Positions 10,490 to 20,457 are shown, counted from the stretch's first letter. The stretch is DNA of 64,000 nucleotides from an uncultured Pseudobutyrivibrio sp. (GCA_946403965.1 CAMJBT010000001.1:1-64000); one strand, 5' to 3'. Notes: generated from the letters alone by a model not told the origin. Numbers and translations are program-made.

Positions 10490-11398
10490 ATGAAAAGGAT
10501 AACACTTTTAGCTGCTGTAGTAGTTATGGCAGGTTCACTTTTTACAGCATGTGGTGGAAGCAAGGGCAAGCAGCCTCAGTACACTACAACATTAAATGAA
10601 GCATTTACTTGTGGTGCTTATGATGGAGATATATTAGTAGTTAATCTTGATGCTACAAATAATACAGAGGATTATATTGACGATTACTCTGTTGCATACA
10701 ACGTTGTAGCAACAATCGATGGAAAGACTCTTAGCACTTCATATGTTTCTGATGAGAATCCATATGCAATTCCTTCAGGAACAAAGATTGGACCAGAAGA
10801 GACAACTACAATCCAGTCAGCATTCGAGCTTTCTGGTGTTGATTACTCTGATGATTCAGAGCTTAAGCTTGTTGTTACTTCACACACAATCAAAGATTAC
10901 AAGCAGGTTTCTGTTATGGAAGAAACATTAAAGATGGGCGATGTTGAGCGTAAGACTTCAGAGTCAGAGTTTGATGTCACAGTTGATAATGTTACAGTTA
11001 CAGATGATGGCGAGGGCAAGAACCTTGTTGTTATCGACTACACATTCACAAACAATTCTTCAGAAGCTACAAGCTTTAGCTGGGCAGTAGATGAGAAGCT
11101 TTTCCAGGATGATGTTGAGCTTAAGAGCGGAAGCCTTCCATGGAAGCACCCAATGGCAGATGAAGTTGATTACATGAACTCTTCTACAGATGTTAAGTCT
11201 GGTGCAAGCATCCAGATTCGTAAGGTTTATGAGCTTACAAGTACATCAAATGTTGAAATCGTTCTTACAGATCAGCAGAGCTTTGATAAGGCAGAGATCC
11301 TTAATACAGAGATTCAGGTAGACATTCCTGCAGCTACAAGCTCAGACGAGGAGTCAGAGGATGTTAGCGAAGATGGCGCAGAGTCAGACGATCTTTAA
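10490..11398 (+). CDS. lipoprotein with DUF5067/DUF4352-like domains
   Basis: Lipobox LFTACGGS; beta-rich repeats VVNLDATNNTEDY.. and VIDYTFTNNSSEATSF.. Confidence 0.7.
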   Translation: MKRITLLAAVVVMAGSLFTACGGSKGKQPQYTTTLNEAFTCGAYDGDILVVNLDATNNTEDYIDDYSVAYNVVATIDGKTLSTSYVSDENPYAIPSGTKIGPEETTTIQSAFELSGVDYSDDSELKLVVTSHTIKDYKQVSVMEETLKMGDVERKTSESEFDVTVDNVTVTDDGEGKNLVVIDYTFTNNSSEATSFSWAVDEKLFQDDVELKSGSLPWKHPMADEVDYMNSSTDVKSGASIQIRKVYELTSTSNVEIVLTDQQSFDKAEILNTEIQVDIPAATSSDEESEDVSEDGAESDDL

Positions 11399-11416
11399 TT
11401 AAGGAGGCGCTATACT

Positions 11417-12091
11417 ATGAAGAAAAAGATTTTAGCAACTCTTTTACTTGCAGTGCTTGCAGTATCTACACTTACAGGTTGTGGACTTGACAGCGTAGAG
11501 AATGCAAAGGAAATCGTTTCAGCCGTAAAGGATGAAGTTGATAAGCAGGATTCTGAAGATGGTACAAATGCTTCAGATGACAAGAAAGAGGATAAGAAGG
11601 ACGACAAAAAGGACGATGACAAATCAGGCGTTATCGTAGCAAAGTCTGTTGATACTTCTAGCAAGTTCGCTTATGAAGTTACTAATGCAGTAATTGGTAC
11701 AGATCCATATGATGACACAACTTTCATCGTATATGTAATCGGTACATTTGAGAACAACTCAGATGAGCCAATGGATTTTTCTAGTATCGTAGATATCACA
11801 GTTAAGCAGGGCGCTTTTGATCTTGATAGATCATATACACGTTCATTAAGCAAGCTTAACTATGCAGAGATTAAGCCAGGTGAGTCTATTCCAATTATCA
11901 TGGGATACAAGCTTTTAAGCGGCAAGGAAAATGTTGATATTCAAGCAATTGACCGTCAGCATTATGCAAAGCAGGTTCTCTTTGAGCATTCATACACTAT
12001 TGATGAGCTCGTAGAAAACACAAATGATGTTATCGATGATTACAATGATATCATCAGTGATGAGAACAACGACGATATTGATTCACTTTAA
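11417..12091 (+). CDS. lipoprotein with DUF5067-like domain
   Basis: Lipobox LTGCGLDS; Lys/Asp-rich linker DDKKEDKKDDKKDDDK; FIVYVIGTFENNSDEPMDF. Confidence 0.7.
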   Translation: MKKKILATLLLAVLAVSTLTGCGLDSVENAKEIVSAVKDEVDKQDSEDGTNASDDKKEDKKDDKKDDDKSGVIVAKSVDTSSKFAYEVTNAVIGTDPYDDTTFIVYVIGTFENNSDEPMDFSSIVDITVKQGAFDLDRSYTRSLSKLNYAEIKPGESIPIIMGYKLLSGKENVDIQAIDRQHYAKQVLFEHSYTIDELVENTNDVIDDYNDIISDENNDDIDSL

Positions 12092-12102
12092 TATTGAGTT
12101 TG

Positions 12103-12134
12103 AGCGCTATGTCGAAAGGCATAGCGCTTTTTTT
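12103..12134 (+). terminator. Rho-independent terminator
   Basis: AGCGCTATG tcgaaagg CATAGCGCT followed by T7. Confidence 0.9.
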
Positions 12135-12296
12135 ACTTTATTATGAAGTAATTCTGTATTGTTGTAGCATTTGTGCAGAAGGACAGTTTTTTCGTTAAAA
12201 TAGATAAACTTAAAAAAATAGGTTTTAGTTTCGCCCAAATTTTTGTATACTATTTGCGTGTTGTTTATATCTTAGTTTAATAGGAGGATTATTATT

Positions 12297-13199
12297 ATGG
12301 CTATTGATCTTAAACAATACAAAGATATTCCACATGGCGATATGCCAGGTGACAAGGTAGAAATCGGCGAGGAGCACGTTAAAAAGGCAGAACTTATCAT
12401 GACAGAGCTTAAGGGCATGCTTGATGAAGTTATTGCTAAGGACGGTAGAGCTGTTATCACAGTATGTGGTGGCTCAGGAGTTGGCAAATCAGAGACCGCA
12501 TCTCTTTTAAGCTACTTCCTTAACGAGCAGGGCATTGGTGCTTACACAATGTCAGGCGACAACTATCCAAGACGTATTCCAATGTACAACGACGCAGAGC
12601 GTCTTCGCATCTTCCGCACCGCAGGCGTTAGAGGTTTGGTAAAAGCTGGCGAAGGTACTATGGAGCATTTCGACACAATAAGAAAATGGCAGCAGGAAGA
12701 AACTGATGCAGACCGCAGTCACGTATCAGAATTCCCATGGGCAGCTTCTTATATCGATGCAGGTCGTAAAGGCCTGGAGGGTTACCTTGGAACCACAAAT
12801 GAAATCGACTTTGATGAAGTATCTGGTATTGTAAAGGCATTCAAGTCTGGCCAGGATAAGATCTACCTTAAGAGAATGGGTAGAACCGATTCTGAACTTT
12901 GGTATGAAGAGGTTGATTTTTCAACAATTAAAGTTCTAGTTATTGAATGGACACATGGTAATAGTGACCACTATGAAGGCGTGGATATTCCAATCCTTCT
13001 CAACAGTACTCCAGAGGAGACACTTGCTCACCGCAGAGCTCGTAATCGTGATGGAAAGACTGATAGTGCGTTCACAATGTTAGTTCTCGAACTCGAGCAA
13101 AATCTTCTCGTGTCACAGGCACATAAGGCGAAGATTATACTTTCAAAAGCCGGTGAGCTTTTGTCTTATGATGACTATAAGAAGCTTATGGGAATGTAA
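12297..13199 (+). CDS. P-loop kinase (uridine kinase / adenylylsulfate kinase-like)
   Basis: Walker A CGGSGVGKSE; GAYTMSGDNYPRR; RRARNRDGKT. Substrate not determinable from sequence. Confidence 0.75.
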   Translation: MAIDLKQYKDIPHGDMPGDKVEIGEEHVKKAELIMTELKGMLDEVIAKDGRAVITVCGGSGVGKSETASLLSYFLNEQGIGAYTMSGDNYPRRIPMYNDAERLRIFRTAGVRGLVKAGEGTMEHFDTIRKWQQEETDADRSHVSEFPWAASYIDAGRKGLEGYLGTTNEIDFDEVSGIVKAFKSGQDKIYLKRMGRTDSELWYEEVDFSTIKVLVIEWTHGNSDHYEGVDIPILLNSTPEETLAHRRARNRDGKTDSAFTMLVLELEQNLLVSQAHKAKIILSKAGELLSYDDYKKLMGM

Positions 13200-13231
13200 T
13201 TTAAACAGGTTTTGAAATTTGGAGGTATAAA

Positions 13232-14875
13232 ATGAGCAATGGACCTATGCTGAATGCTTACCCTGATTCAATGGGTGGCACTCTTGATGACATAGTAAAG
13301 GTTTTGAAGAAGGATGAGCTTAAGGATACATTCGAAAGCTTTTACATCCTTCCTAGTATTTTTAACACAGACTTAGATAGAGGTTTCTCTGTTATTGATT
13401 ATGGAATCAATGAAGAACTTGGAAGCCGTCAGGCAATCGAGGACATTAAGGCAATGGATATTGACCTTAAGCTTGATTTTATTTTAAATCACGCATCTGT
13501 GTTATCTAAAGAGTTTCAGGATATCATCAAAAATGGTGAAAAGTCCAAATATAAAGATTTCTTTATTGACTGGAACAAATTCTGGGATGGCTGTGGTGAG
13601 ATGACAGAGGCTGGTTATATCCAGCCAGATGAAAAGTATATCAAGGATATGTTTTTCAGAAAGCCAGGCTTACCAATCCTTATGGTTAGATTCCCAGATG
13701 GACGTAATGTGCCATATTGGAACACATTCTATCAGGAGGTTCGTTACAAGTCTTTAGAGGCTGAGGACCTTATGGAAGTTATGGATATCCAGTATGTGGC
13801 AGCACAGAGATTAGCAGAGTGCGTTAACTCACAGATTTCTGAGGGTTGTGCAGTTGCAGATCTTAAGCTTGGCAAATATGACAAGTATCGCTCACAGGTA
13901 GTAGAGCTTCTGGAAAGCAGTCGTAGATATTTAGGCCAGATGGATTTGAATATCAAATCACCATTGGTTTGGGAATTCTACGAGAATACACTTAAGACAT
14001 TATCGTCTTACGGTGCAAAGATTGTTCGTCTTGATGCATTTGCTTATGCTCCAAAGGAGCCAGGTGAGAAGAACTTCCTTAACGACCCAGGTACATGGGA
14101 TCTTCTTCAGAAGGTTAAGGAATTAGCAGACAAGAATCAGGTAACACTTCTTCCTGAAATTCATGCCAGCTATGGAGAGAAGATTTATGAGCTTGTAGCA
14201 AACAAAGGCTACATGACATACGACTTCTTCCTTCCAGGACTTCTTATCTATGCAATAGAGAAAAAGAATCCAGAAAAGCTTATTAATTGGGCAAAGGAAT
14301 TAGTAGACAATGATATCCGCGTGGTTAACATGCTTGGATGTCACGATGGTATTCCGCTTCTGGATCTTAAGGGACTTCTCCCAGAAGACGAGATTCAGAG
14401 CCTGATTGATACTCTTGTTGCACGCGGTGGTTTTGTAAAGGATCTCCATGGTGCAAAGAACATGTACTATCAGGTAAATGCCACATATTACAGTGCACTT
14501 GGTGAGGACGACAAGAAGATGCTCTTCGCACGAGCTATTCAGATGTTTATGCCAGGTAAGCCACAGGTATGGTACCTTGACCTGTTCGCAGGCAAAAACG
14601 ACCACGAAGCAGTAGCACGTGCTGGTGCAGGCGGTCACAAAGAAATCAATAGAACAAATCTCTCTATGGAGCAGATTGAAGCACAGCTTCAGAAGGATGT
14701 TGTTAAGAAACAGATTGAGCTCTTACAGCTTCGTAAGAATCATCCAGCATTCGGATTTGACAGCAAGCTTACAATCAACACAGAGGGATCAGTTGTTTCC
14801 TTTACATGGAGCAAGGGAGACGACACCATAACTCTTAAGGCTGATTTTGCTAGCCTTGAATATGAAATAATGTAA
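13232..14875 (+). CDS. GH13_18-like glycoside phosphorylase (sucrose phosphorylase family)
   Basis: LNAYPDSMGGTLDD, LDFILNHAS, IVRLDAFAYAPKEPG (nucleophile Asp), LLPEIHASYGEK (acid/base Glu), MLGCHDGIPLLDLKGLL. Confidence 0.83.
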   Translation: MSNGPMLNAYPDSMGGTLDDIVKVLKKDELKDTFESFYILPSIFNTDLDRGFSVIDYGINEELGSRQAIEDIKAMDIDLKLDFILNHASVLSKEFQDIIKNGEKSKYKDFFIDWNKFWDGCGEMTEAGYIQPDEKYIKDMFFRKPGLPILMVRFPDGRNVPYWNTFYQEVRYKSLEAEDLMEVMDIQYVAAQRLAECVNSQISEGCAVADLKLGKYDKYRSQVVELLESSRRYLGQMDLNIKSPLVWEFYENTLKTLSSYGAKIVRLDAFAYAPKEPGEKNFLNDPGTWDLLQKVKELADKNQVTLLPEIHASYGEKIYELVANKGYMTYDFFLPGLLIYAIEKKNPEKLINWAKELVDNDIRVVNMLGCHDGIPLLDLKGLLPEDEIQSLIDTLVARGGFVKDLHGAKNMYYQVNATYYSALGEDDKKMLFARAIQMFMPGKPQVWYLDLFAGKNDHEAVARAGAGGHKEINRTNLSMEQIEAQLQKDVVKKQIELLQLRKNHPAFGFDSKLTINTEGSVVSFTWSKGDDTITLKADFASLEYEIM

Positions 14876-14880
14876 TTTAA

Positions 14881-14911
14881 AGAGTTCTGCCTTTTGGCAG
14901 AACTCTTTTTT
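14881..14911 (+). terminator. Rho-independent terminator
   Basis: AGAGTTCTGCC tttt GGCAGAACTCT T-run. Confidence 0.9.
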
Positions 14912-15024
14912 GTAGGTGTCCAGTTCAATATTTTGAGGAAAAGTATGAAGCTTACTTGTAATTAGTTTCAGAAGAAGGTATTATTACATACATCGAGTTT
15001 ACAGGTGTAAAGGAGATGTGTTTT

Positions 15025-15858
15025 ATGAGTAAATTATTATTTTTTGACATTGATGGAACTTTGATTAATTTTGATGGTGAATTGCCACAGTCGGCAGTGA
15101 AGGCTTTAAAGGCGGCGCAGGCTAACGGTCATAAGATTTTTATTTGTACTGGTCGTAGTAAGTGTCAGATTGAAGAGAGGCTGTTGGATATTGGCTTCGA
15201 TGGAATTGTAGCAGCCGCAGGGGCTTATACAGAGTATCATGGAAACGTGGTTCATACTGAATACATGAAGCCAAGTACTTTGAAAAAGCTTTTGGATTTC
15301 TTTGATAAGAATAATATGGTCTATATGTTGCAGTGCTCTGACAAGATAATTTCTTCAACGGAGTCTCTTGAGGTTATGAGACGTACATTTATGGAAAAGC
15401 TTAAAACTAAGCCAAAGAGCATTGATAAAATATTTGCAGGACAGCTTGAGGACAATGATTTATCTTCGCATTATGATGTGTATGACAATGCAGAGAAGGC
15501 ATGTTATTATTTGGCAGATATTCCATTTGATGAGATTGAGCAAACTTTGGCGGATGATTTTGACGTTACAGCTACCAGCTTTAAGGATTCTAATGATTCG
15601 TCTGGTGAGATTTCCCAGAAGGATGTAACAAAGGCATATGGAATGCAAAAGATAATTGATTATTTGGATTCATCGGCAGAGAATACAGTAGCTTTTGGGG
15701 ATGGCCCTAATGATTTTGAGATGTTGGAATTTGCCAATATCGGAGTAGCTATGGGAAATGCTTCTCCTGAATTAAAGAAAAAAGCTGATATGGTTACCAC
15801 TAAGATTACAGAAGATGGAATCTACAATGGTATGAAAGAGCTTGGCCTGATAGGATAA
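15025..15858 (+). CDS. HAD superfamily (Cof-type) phosphatase
   Basis: LLFFDIDGTLINFDG, FICTGRS, VAFGDGPNDFEMLEFANIGVAMGNA. Confidence 0.9.
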   Translation: MSKLLFFDIDGTLINFDGELPQSAVKALKAAQANGHKIFICTGRSKCQIEERLLDIGFDGIVAAAGAYTEYHGNVVHTEYMKPSTLKKLLDFFDKNNMVYMLQCSDKIISSTESLEVMRRTFMEKLKTKPKSIDKIFAGQLEDNDLSSHYDVYDNAEKACYYLADIPFDEIEQTLADDFDVTATSFKDSNDSSGEISQKDVTKAYGMQKIIDYLDSSAENTVAFGDGPNDFEMLEFANIGVAMGNASPELKKKADMVTTKITEDGIYNGMKELGLIG

Positions 15859-15861
15859 AAA

Positions 15862-15894
15862 GGAGGTATCACCTTAGTTGGTGGTACCTCTTTT
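15862..15894 (+). terminator. Rho-independent terminator
   Basis: GAGGTATCACC/GGTGGTACCTC stem followed by TTTT. Confidence 0.7.
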
Positions 15895-15914
15895 GTGAAT
15901 TAGTCTGGGAGAAA

Positions 15915-16364
15915 TTATTTCAAAGGATTTCCCATAATCATATTTGAATTGTGGTATCTTCTGTCTTCAGTTACATCTACGCCAAACCAACTTGGTGGAT
16001 TAAAATTGTTTGCTTCTTCAACTGAAGGAAATTCTACTTCTGCCATGATTAATCCCTCCATGTGTCCGTAGAAAACATCAAGTTCAATTGTATAAGGCTC
16101 AAGAGGAATTAGATAGCGGCGCTTTGTGATGGCATGACCGTCTATTTTTTCTAGAAGGTGTTCGTAGGATTCTTTTGTAAGCGCTGCTTCAAGTTCTTCA
16201 CGTGACATAAGTCCACTACCTTTGTATGTGAGTACATATTTATCATTTTTTTTGCGGATGCGAACTACAGGATTCGTTGAAAGATATCCCTGTTCAATAT
16301 CTACGTATTCATATTTTGACAAGTCGGGTAATTCTTTGATTAAAAATTTTCGCTCGATTTCCAT
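15915..16364 (-). CDS. CYTH domain protein (triphosphate-binding family)
   Basis: MEIERKFLIKELPDL start plus EAALTKESYEHLL...KRRYLI and IELDVFYGHMEGLIMAEVEFPS. Confidence 0.88.
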   Translation of the reverse strand: MEIERKFLIKELPDLSKYEYVDIEQGYLSTNPVVRIRKKNDKYVLTYKGSGLMSREELEAALTKESYEHLLEKIDGHAITKRRYLIPLEPYTIELDVFYGHMEGLIMAEVEFPSVEEANNFNPPSWFGVDVTEDRRYHNSNMIMGNPLK

Positions 16365-16569
16365 TTATTTCACCTATCCTTTTTTACTATTAACTTGCTT
16401 CGTCTTGATATTTATTAAGACGTTTTTACCATGTTAGCATATATGTGTGGTTTATAAATGTCTTGAAAAACTTGCAATTGTGAGGTAAAATACTGTATAC
16501 GAGTGTGGCTTAGGCCAGTGAATTAGTTTGAAAGGCACAGTGAGGTGCCATATTAAGGAGGATTTTATA

Positions 16570-17127
16570 ATGATTACAGCCGGTGATTTTAGAAACGGTA
16601 TGACAATCGAGATGGACAATAAGGTTTATCAGGTTATCGAGTTCCAGCACGTAAAGCCAGGTAAGGGCGCAGCTTTCGTTCGTACAAAGCTTAAGGATAT
16701 CAAGGGTGGTGGTGTTACAGAGACATCTTTCCGTCCTACAGAGAAGTTCCCAGCAGCACGTATCGATCGTAAGGAAATGCAGTACCTTTACAACGATGGT
16801 GATCTTTACAACTTCATGGATGTTGAGACATATGATCAGGTTGCTCTTACATCAGACCAGATCGGTGATGCTCTCAAGTTCGTTAAGGAAAACGAAATCG
16901 TAAAGATGCTTTCACACAACGGTTCAATCTTCTCAGTAGAGCCACCTATGTTCGTAGAGCTTCAGATTACAGATACAGAGCCAGGTTTCAAGGGTGATAC
17001 AGCTACAGGTGCTACAAAGCCAGCTACTGTTGAGACAGGTGCAGTTGTTTACGTTCCACTTTTCGTTGAGAACGGCGAGACAATCAAGATTGATACTAGA
17101 ACAGGAGAATACTTATCACGAGTATAA
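16570..17127 (+). CDS. efp: elongation factor P
   Basis: [42 protein letters not shown]...[10 protein letters not shown]; aaggagg RBS before 16570. Confidence 0.97.
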   Translation: MITAGDFRNGMTIEMDNKVYQVIEFQHVKPGKGAAFVRTKLKDIKGGGVTETSFRPTEKFPAARIDRKEMQYLYNDGDLYNFMDVETYDQVALTSDQIGDALKFVKENEIVKMLSHNGSIFSVEPPMFVELQITDTEPGFKGDTATGATKPATVETGAVVYVPLFVENGETIKIDTRTGEYLSRV

Positions 17128-17177
17128 TGGAATAGAAAGAATAGTTTTTCTTGCGTATTCCGTGATAAATTATTGAT

Positions 17178-17378
17178 ATGGATTATAGAGAATACCCGCT
17201 TTCACAGCTTTTGCAAAATAGAAAAATATTTGCTGTATTTGATGAGGAGTTTCAGAAAGACACTTGGTTGGACGTTACTGCTCTTCTTGGAAGCGACAGC
17301 ACAATCAATCAGCTATACAGGGACAGCATCGTTCCTAGTGAGACTCTTGATAGAATTGTGACTAGACTCTCTAGATAG
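17178..17378 (+). CDS. small hypothetical protein
   Basis: 66-aa ORF between efp and a strong terminator; weak RBS, so tentative. Confidence 0.45.
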   Translation: MDYREYPLSQLLQNRKIFAVFDEEFQKDTWLDVTALLGSDSTINQLYRDSIVPSETLDRIVTRLSR

Positions 17379-17386
17379 TAAAATTC

Positions 17387-17416
17387 GAGCCTTGGCAAAA
17401 GCCAAGGCTCTTTTTT
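17387..17416 (+). terminator. Rho-independent terminator
   Basis: GAGCCTTGGC aaaa GCCAAGGCTC T6. Confidence 0.92.
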
Positions 17417-17438
17417 ACTTTATAGCTGTCTAAAAATT

Positions 17439-17476
17439 GATAGTTTTTTGATTTTCCTCAGAAAATCAAAAACTAT
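17439..17476 (-). terminator. hairpin downstream of minus-strand GH13 gene
   Basis: GATAGTTTTTTGATTTTC ctca GAAAATCAAAAACTAT; minus strand continues into CAATTTTTAG. Confidence 0.55.
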
Positions 17477-17515
17477 AGCTATGCTTCCCCTCAAAAAACA
17501 TAAAGCCAGTTATTG

Positions 17516-19192
17516 TCAGAGAACTTCTGCAACAATATAGTCATAGCCCAAAAGATTGAGCTTTTCATTTGTGTAATCAAAATTATCTCTGTTAGCCAAA
17601 AGGACTTTAGATATTTTTGAATCTAGTTTTATGCTGATGCCTTTGTTTTGAAAGTTTGCTATTACAACAATTTTTTTTGTTCCCTTACGATAGTAGCAAA
17701 CCAGGTTGTCCACATCAGTAAGGATAGGTTCGAAAGAGCCATAAATGAGAGAATCTTCATATTCAGGGTTCTTTCGAAGGGCAATCAGTTTTTTGTAAAA
17801 GCTATATACAGAATCTGAATCCGAAAGTTGGGATTCAAGATTAATTTCTTTGTAGTTAGGATTTACAAGTAACCAAGGCTGGGAAGTGCTGAAGCCAGCA
17901 TTAGTATTCCCAGTCCATTGGAACGGAGTACGTGCATTGTCTCTTGAATGTTTACGCAACACTTCCAGTGCTTCTTTTTCTGTGAAGCCGAATTCTATTG
18001 CAGTGTTGTATAAATCTGTATTTGCACAGTCATCAAGTTGATCCAGGCTATCTACCTGGGCCAGGTTTTCCATACCAATTTCCTGACCCTGATAGATAAA
18101 AGGAATGCCTGGAAGAAGGAAGTATATACCTGCCAGCATCTTTTTGCTTTTGCTGGAAAGCTCAGATGCAGGGATATATCGTGAAACACCTCGAGGCTCA
18201 TCGTGATTTTCGATTATATTTGATAAATAGCCGATGCCCTCAACTCTTTTATGAGCTTTGAAAATTGTATCTCTATAGTCATTTGGAGTAATTGTAATTC
18301 CACCTTTTGTGAATCTATCATTAAGGTCTAGTCCGCTTGTGGAAAAGTCGAACATAGATGAAAAATATCCTCTTTTTCCAATAAACAGTGGGAGCTCTGA
18401 ATCTTTTTCATTGAACACTTCACCTACTGAAAAGGCATCATATTTTCGGAAAGTTTCCTCTGCCATTTCTGTAAGGAATTCTCCAATTCCTGTAGCTTCC
18501 TCTAGCATATTCCCAATATCTGAAAGACCATCATCTCTATCAACAGGATAGTTTTTGAATGGCAATTTTTTCTTAATATTTATAATGGCATCAATTCGAA
18601 AACCTGCAATTCCTTTATCCAGCCACCAGTTAATCATCTTGTATACTTCTTTTCGAAGAAGAGGATTTTCCCAGTTTAAGTCAGGCTGCTTTTTATGGAA
18701 TACATGAAGATAAATTTTGTCATCATGACCTGGAAGCTTTTCCCAGCAGGAACCACCAAAATAGCTGCGCCAATTGCAAGGAAGTGGCTCACCATCCTTG
18801 TAATCTTCGATGTAAAAAAATTTTCCGTAGTGGCCTTCTGGGTCTTCGCAAGCTTTTTTAAACCAAATATGTTCATCAGAGCAGTGATTGACAACTAAAT
18901 CCATTACAATGCCAATTCCACGTTTTTTACCTTCTGCAATTAATTCGTCCAAATCATCCATGGTTCCAAAACGTGGATCTATATTGTAGTAGTCTGAAAT
19001 GTCGTAGCCCTGATCTGCTAACGGCGAACAGTATATGGGAGATAACCAGATAATATCTACTCCCAAATCAGATAAATAGTCAAGCTTTTCAATAATACCT
19101 TGAATATCGCCGATTCCATCCCCATTAGAATCTTTGAAGCTCTTTGGATAAATTTGATAAGCAACTTTGTTATGCCACCATTTGCGCTCCAT
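17516..19192 (-). CDS. GH13 alpha-glucosidase (oligo-1,6-glucosidase/trehalose-6-P hydrolase-like)
   Basis: MERKWWHNKVAYQIYPKSFKDSNGDGIGDIQGI, GFRIDAI, VGEVF, IENHDEPR. Met 19192 chosen; track start at 19216 adds 8 residues. Confidence 0.93.
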   Translation of the reverse strand: MERKWWHNKVAYQIYPKSFKDSNGDGIGDIQGIIEKLDYLSDLGVDIIWLSPIYCSPLADQGYDISDYYNIDPRFGTMDDLDELIAEGKKRGIGIVMDLVVNHCSDEHIWFKKACEDPEGHYGKFFYIEDYKDGEPLPCNWRSYFGGSCWEKLPGHDDKIYLHVFHKKQPDLNWENPLLRKEVYKMINWWLDKGIAGFRIDAIINIKKKLPFKNYPVDRDDGLSDIGNMLEEATGIGEFLTEMAEETFRKYDAFSVGEVFNEKDSELPLFIGKRGYFSSMFDFSTSGLDLNDRFTKGGITITPNDYRDTIFKAHKRVEGIGYLSNIIENHDEPRGVSRYIPASELSSKSKKMLAGIYFLLPGIPFIYQGQEIGMENLAQVDSLDQLDDCANTDLYNTAIEFGFTEKEALEVLRKHSRDNARTPFQWTGNTNAGFSTSQPWLLVNPNYKEINLESQLSDSDSVYSFYKKLIALRKNPEYEDSLIYGSFEPILTDVDNLVCYYRKGTKKIVVIANFQNKGISIKLDSKISKVLLANRDNFDYTNEKLNLLGYDYIVAEVL

Positions 19193-19310
19193 TGTAAAAA
19201 CCTCCTGTGCCTCCAATAAATTTATATCTAGCCCATTCCAATAATAAATGAGGCATAAGATACATATAACTTACTTGAAACTTATCATAAAAACCTTGAC
19301 AGGTAAATAG

Positions 19311-19324
19311 GTTATACGTATAAC
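19311..19324. promoter_or_regulatory. candidate LacI-family operator GTTATACGTATAAC
   Basis: Perfect 14-bp palindrome in the divergent GH13/lacI intergenic region. Confidence 0.6.
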
Positions 19325-19350
19325 TAAAAAACAAAGGGAGGTATTGATTG

Positions 19351-20358
19351 ATGGTTAGGATAAAAGATATAGCTGAAAAATGTGGGGTTAGTACAGCTAC
19401 AGTCTCATATGTGATTCATGGAAAAACAGAGAAAGTTTCACCGGCCGTTCGTGAAAAGATAGAAAAAGAAATTGCAGAAAGTGGGTACGTATCCAATCAA
19501 TCTGCGCTATCGCTGGTGAGCAGAAACTCTGGACTTATAGGTGTTGCTGTAATGAATGGACAGGAGAAAAAGAATATTCTTGCTGATCCATACTTTGGAA
19601 CCTTTTTTGCATACCTGGAGAAGGAATTACGTAAAAATGATAAATACATATTGATAATTTTAAATCAGAGCGCAGAAGATATTTTAAAGGATGCAATGTG
19701 TTGGAATCTGGATGGTTTGATTTTGTGTAATCATCAAAAGGGCGTGATGCTGGAAGTTTCAAGTCAGTTTGTTAAGCCTATAGTAACTATAGATGCATCC
19801 TTTACCTATCAATACAACAAACTTGTTCAGATTTTTGTGGACGACTTTAATGGTGGATACATTACAGGAAAATATTTCGCCAGCGCTGGTCATACTAATG
19901 TTGCAATGCTTGATGATACGGACTATGAGGCTGATCGTCATAGATGGAGAGGTTTCAAAAAGGCATTCGAGGATGCTGGAATAATGCTGGATGAAAGTTC
20001 GCATTTTATCATTGATATTGAAAAAGAAGAGATGATTGATGGTATGAATAGATTGTATCCAAGTATGCTTGAAAAGACTGCCATTTTTTGTATATCAGAT
20101 TTTTATGCACTTCAGCTTATTAATTTTTTGCAAAGCAAAGGCTTGAAGGTGCCAGAAGATATATCTGTGTCTGGCTATGATGATATAAATTATTCAACTA
20201 TCTGCACACCTAAAATTACAACAGTAAGCCAGAATGTTGAGAAGAAAGCTAAAATTGCAGCAGAAAGTATGTTGAATATGATTAATAACAAGGATGTGGA
20301 ACATAATATAAAAATGCCTGTTGAACTTGTTATTAGAGAATCAACAGATTCGTTGTGA
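19351..20358 (+). CDS. LacI family transcriptional regulator
   Basis: MVRIKDIAEKCGVSTATVSYVIHGKTEKVSPAVREKI HTH; type 1 PBP-like C-terminus. Confidence 0.93.
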   Translation: MVRIKDIAEKCGVSTATVSYVIHGKTEKVSPAVREKIEKEIAESGYVSNQSALSLVSRNSGLIGVAVMNGQEKKNILADPYFGTFFAYLEKELRKNDKYILIILNQSAEDILKDAMCWNLDGLILCNHQKGVMLEVSSQFVKPIVTIDASFTYQYNKLVQIFVDDFNGGYITGKYFASAGHTNVAMLDDTDYEADRHRWRGFKKAFEDAGIMLDESSHFIIDIEKEEMIDGMNRLYPSMLEKTAIFCISDFYALQLINFLQSKGLKVPEDISVSGYDDINYSTICTPKITTVSQNVEKKAKIAAESMLNMINNKDVEHNIKMPVELVIRESTDSL

Positions 20359-20401
20359 AAAATTACTAAAAAACTCTATCTTAAAATATAATATTTTAAT
20401 A

Positions 20402-20415
20402 GTTATGTGCATAAC
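20402..20415. promoter_or_regulatory. candidate LacI-family operator GTTATGTGCATAAC
   Basis: Near-palindrome related to the 19311 site, upstream of the second GH13. Confidence 0.5.
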
Positions 20416-20457
20416 CTTTGACGATAGTCTGCCACTGTATTACTTTGTTTGTAGATA

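Noticed and set aside
14300-14638. 112-aa minus ORF opposite the GH13_18 gene
   Set aside because: Antisense shadow ORF without RBS or recognisable domain.
16401-16424. CGTCTTgatatttattAAGACGTTTTT hairpin before efp
   Set aside because: Only 6-bp stem; could terminate antisense transcription over the CYTH gene, but too weak to call.
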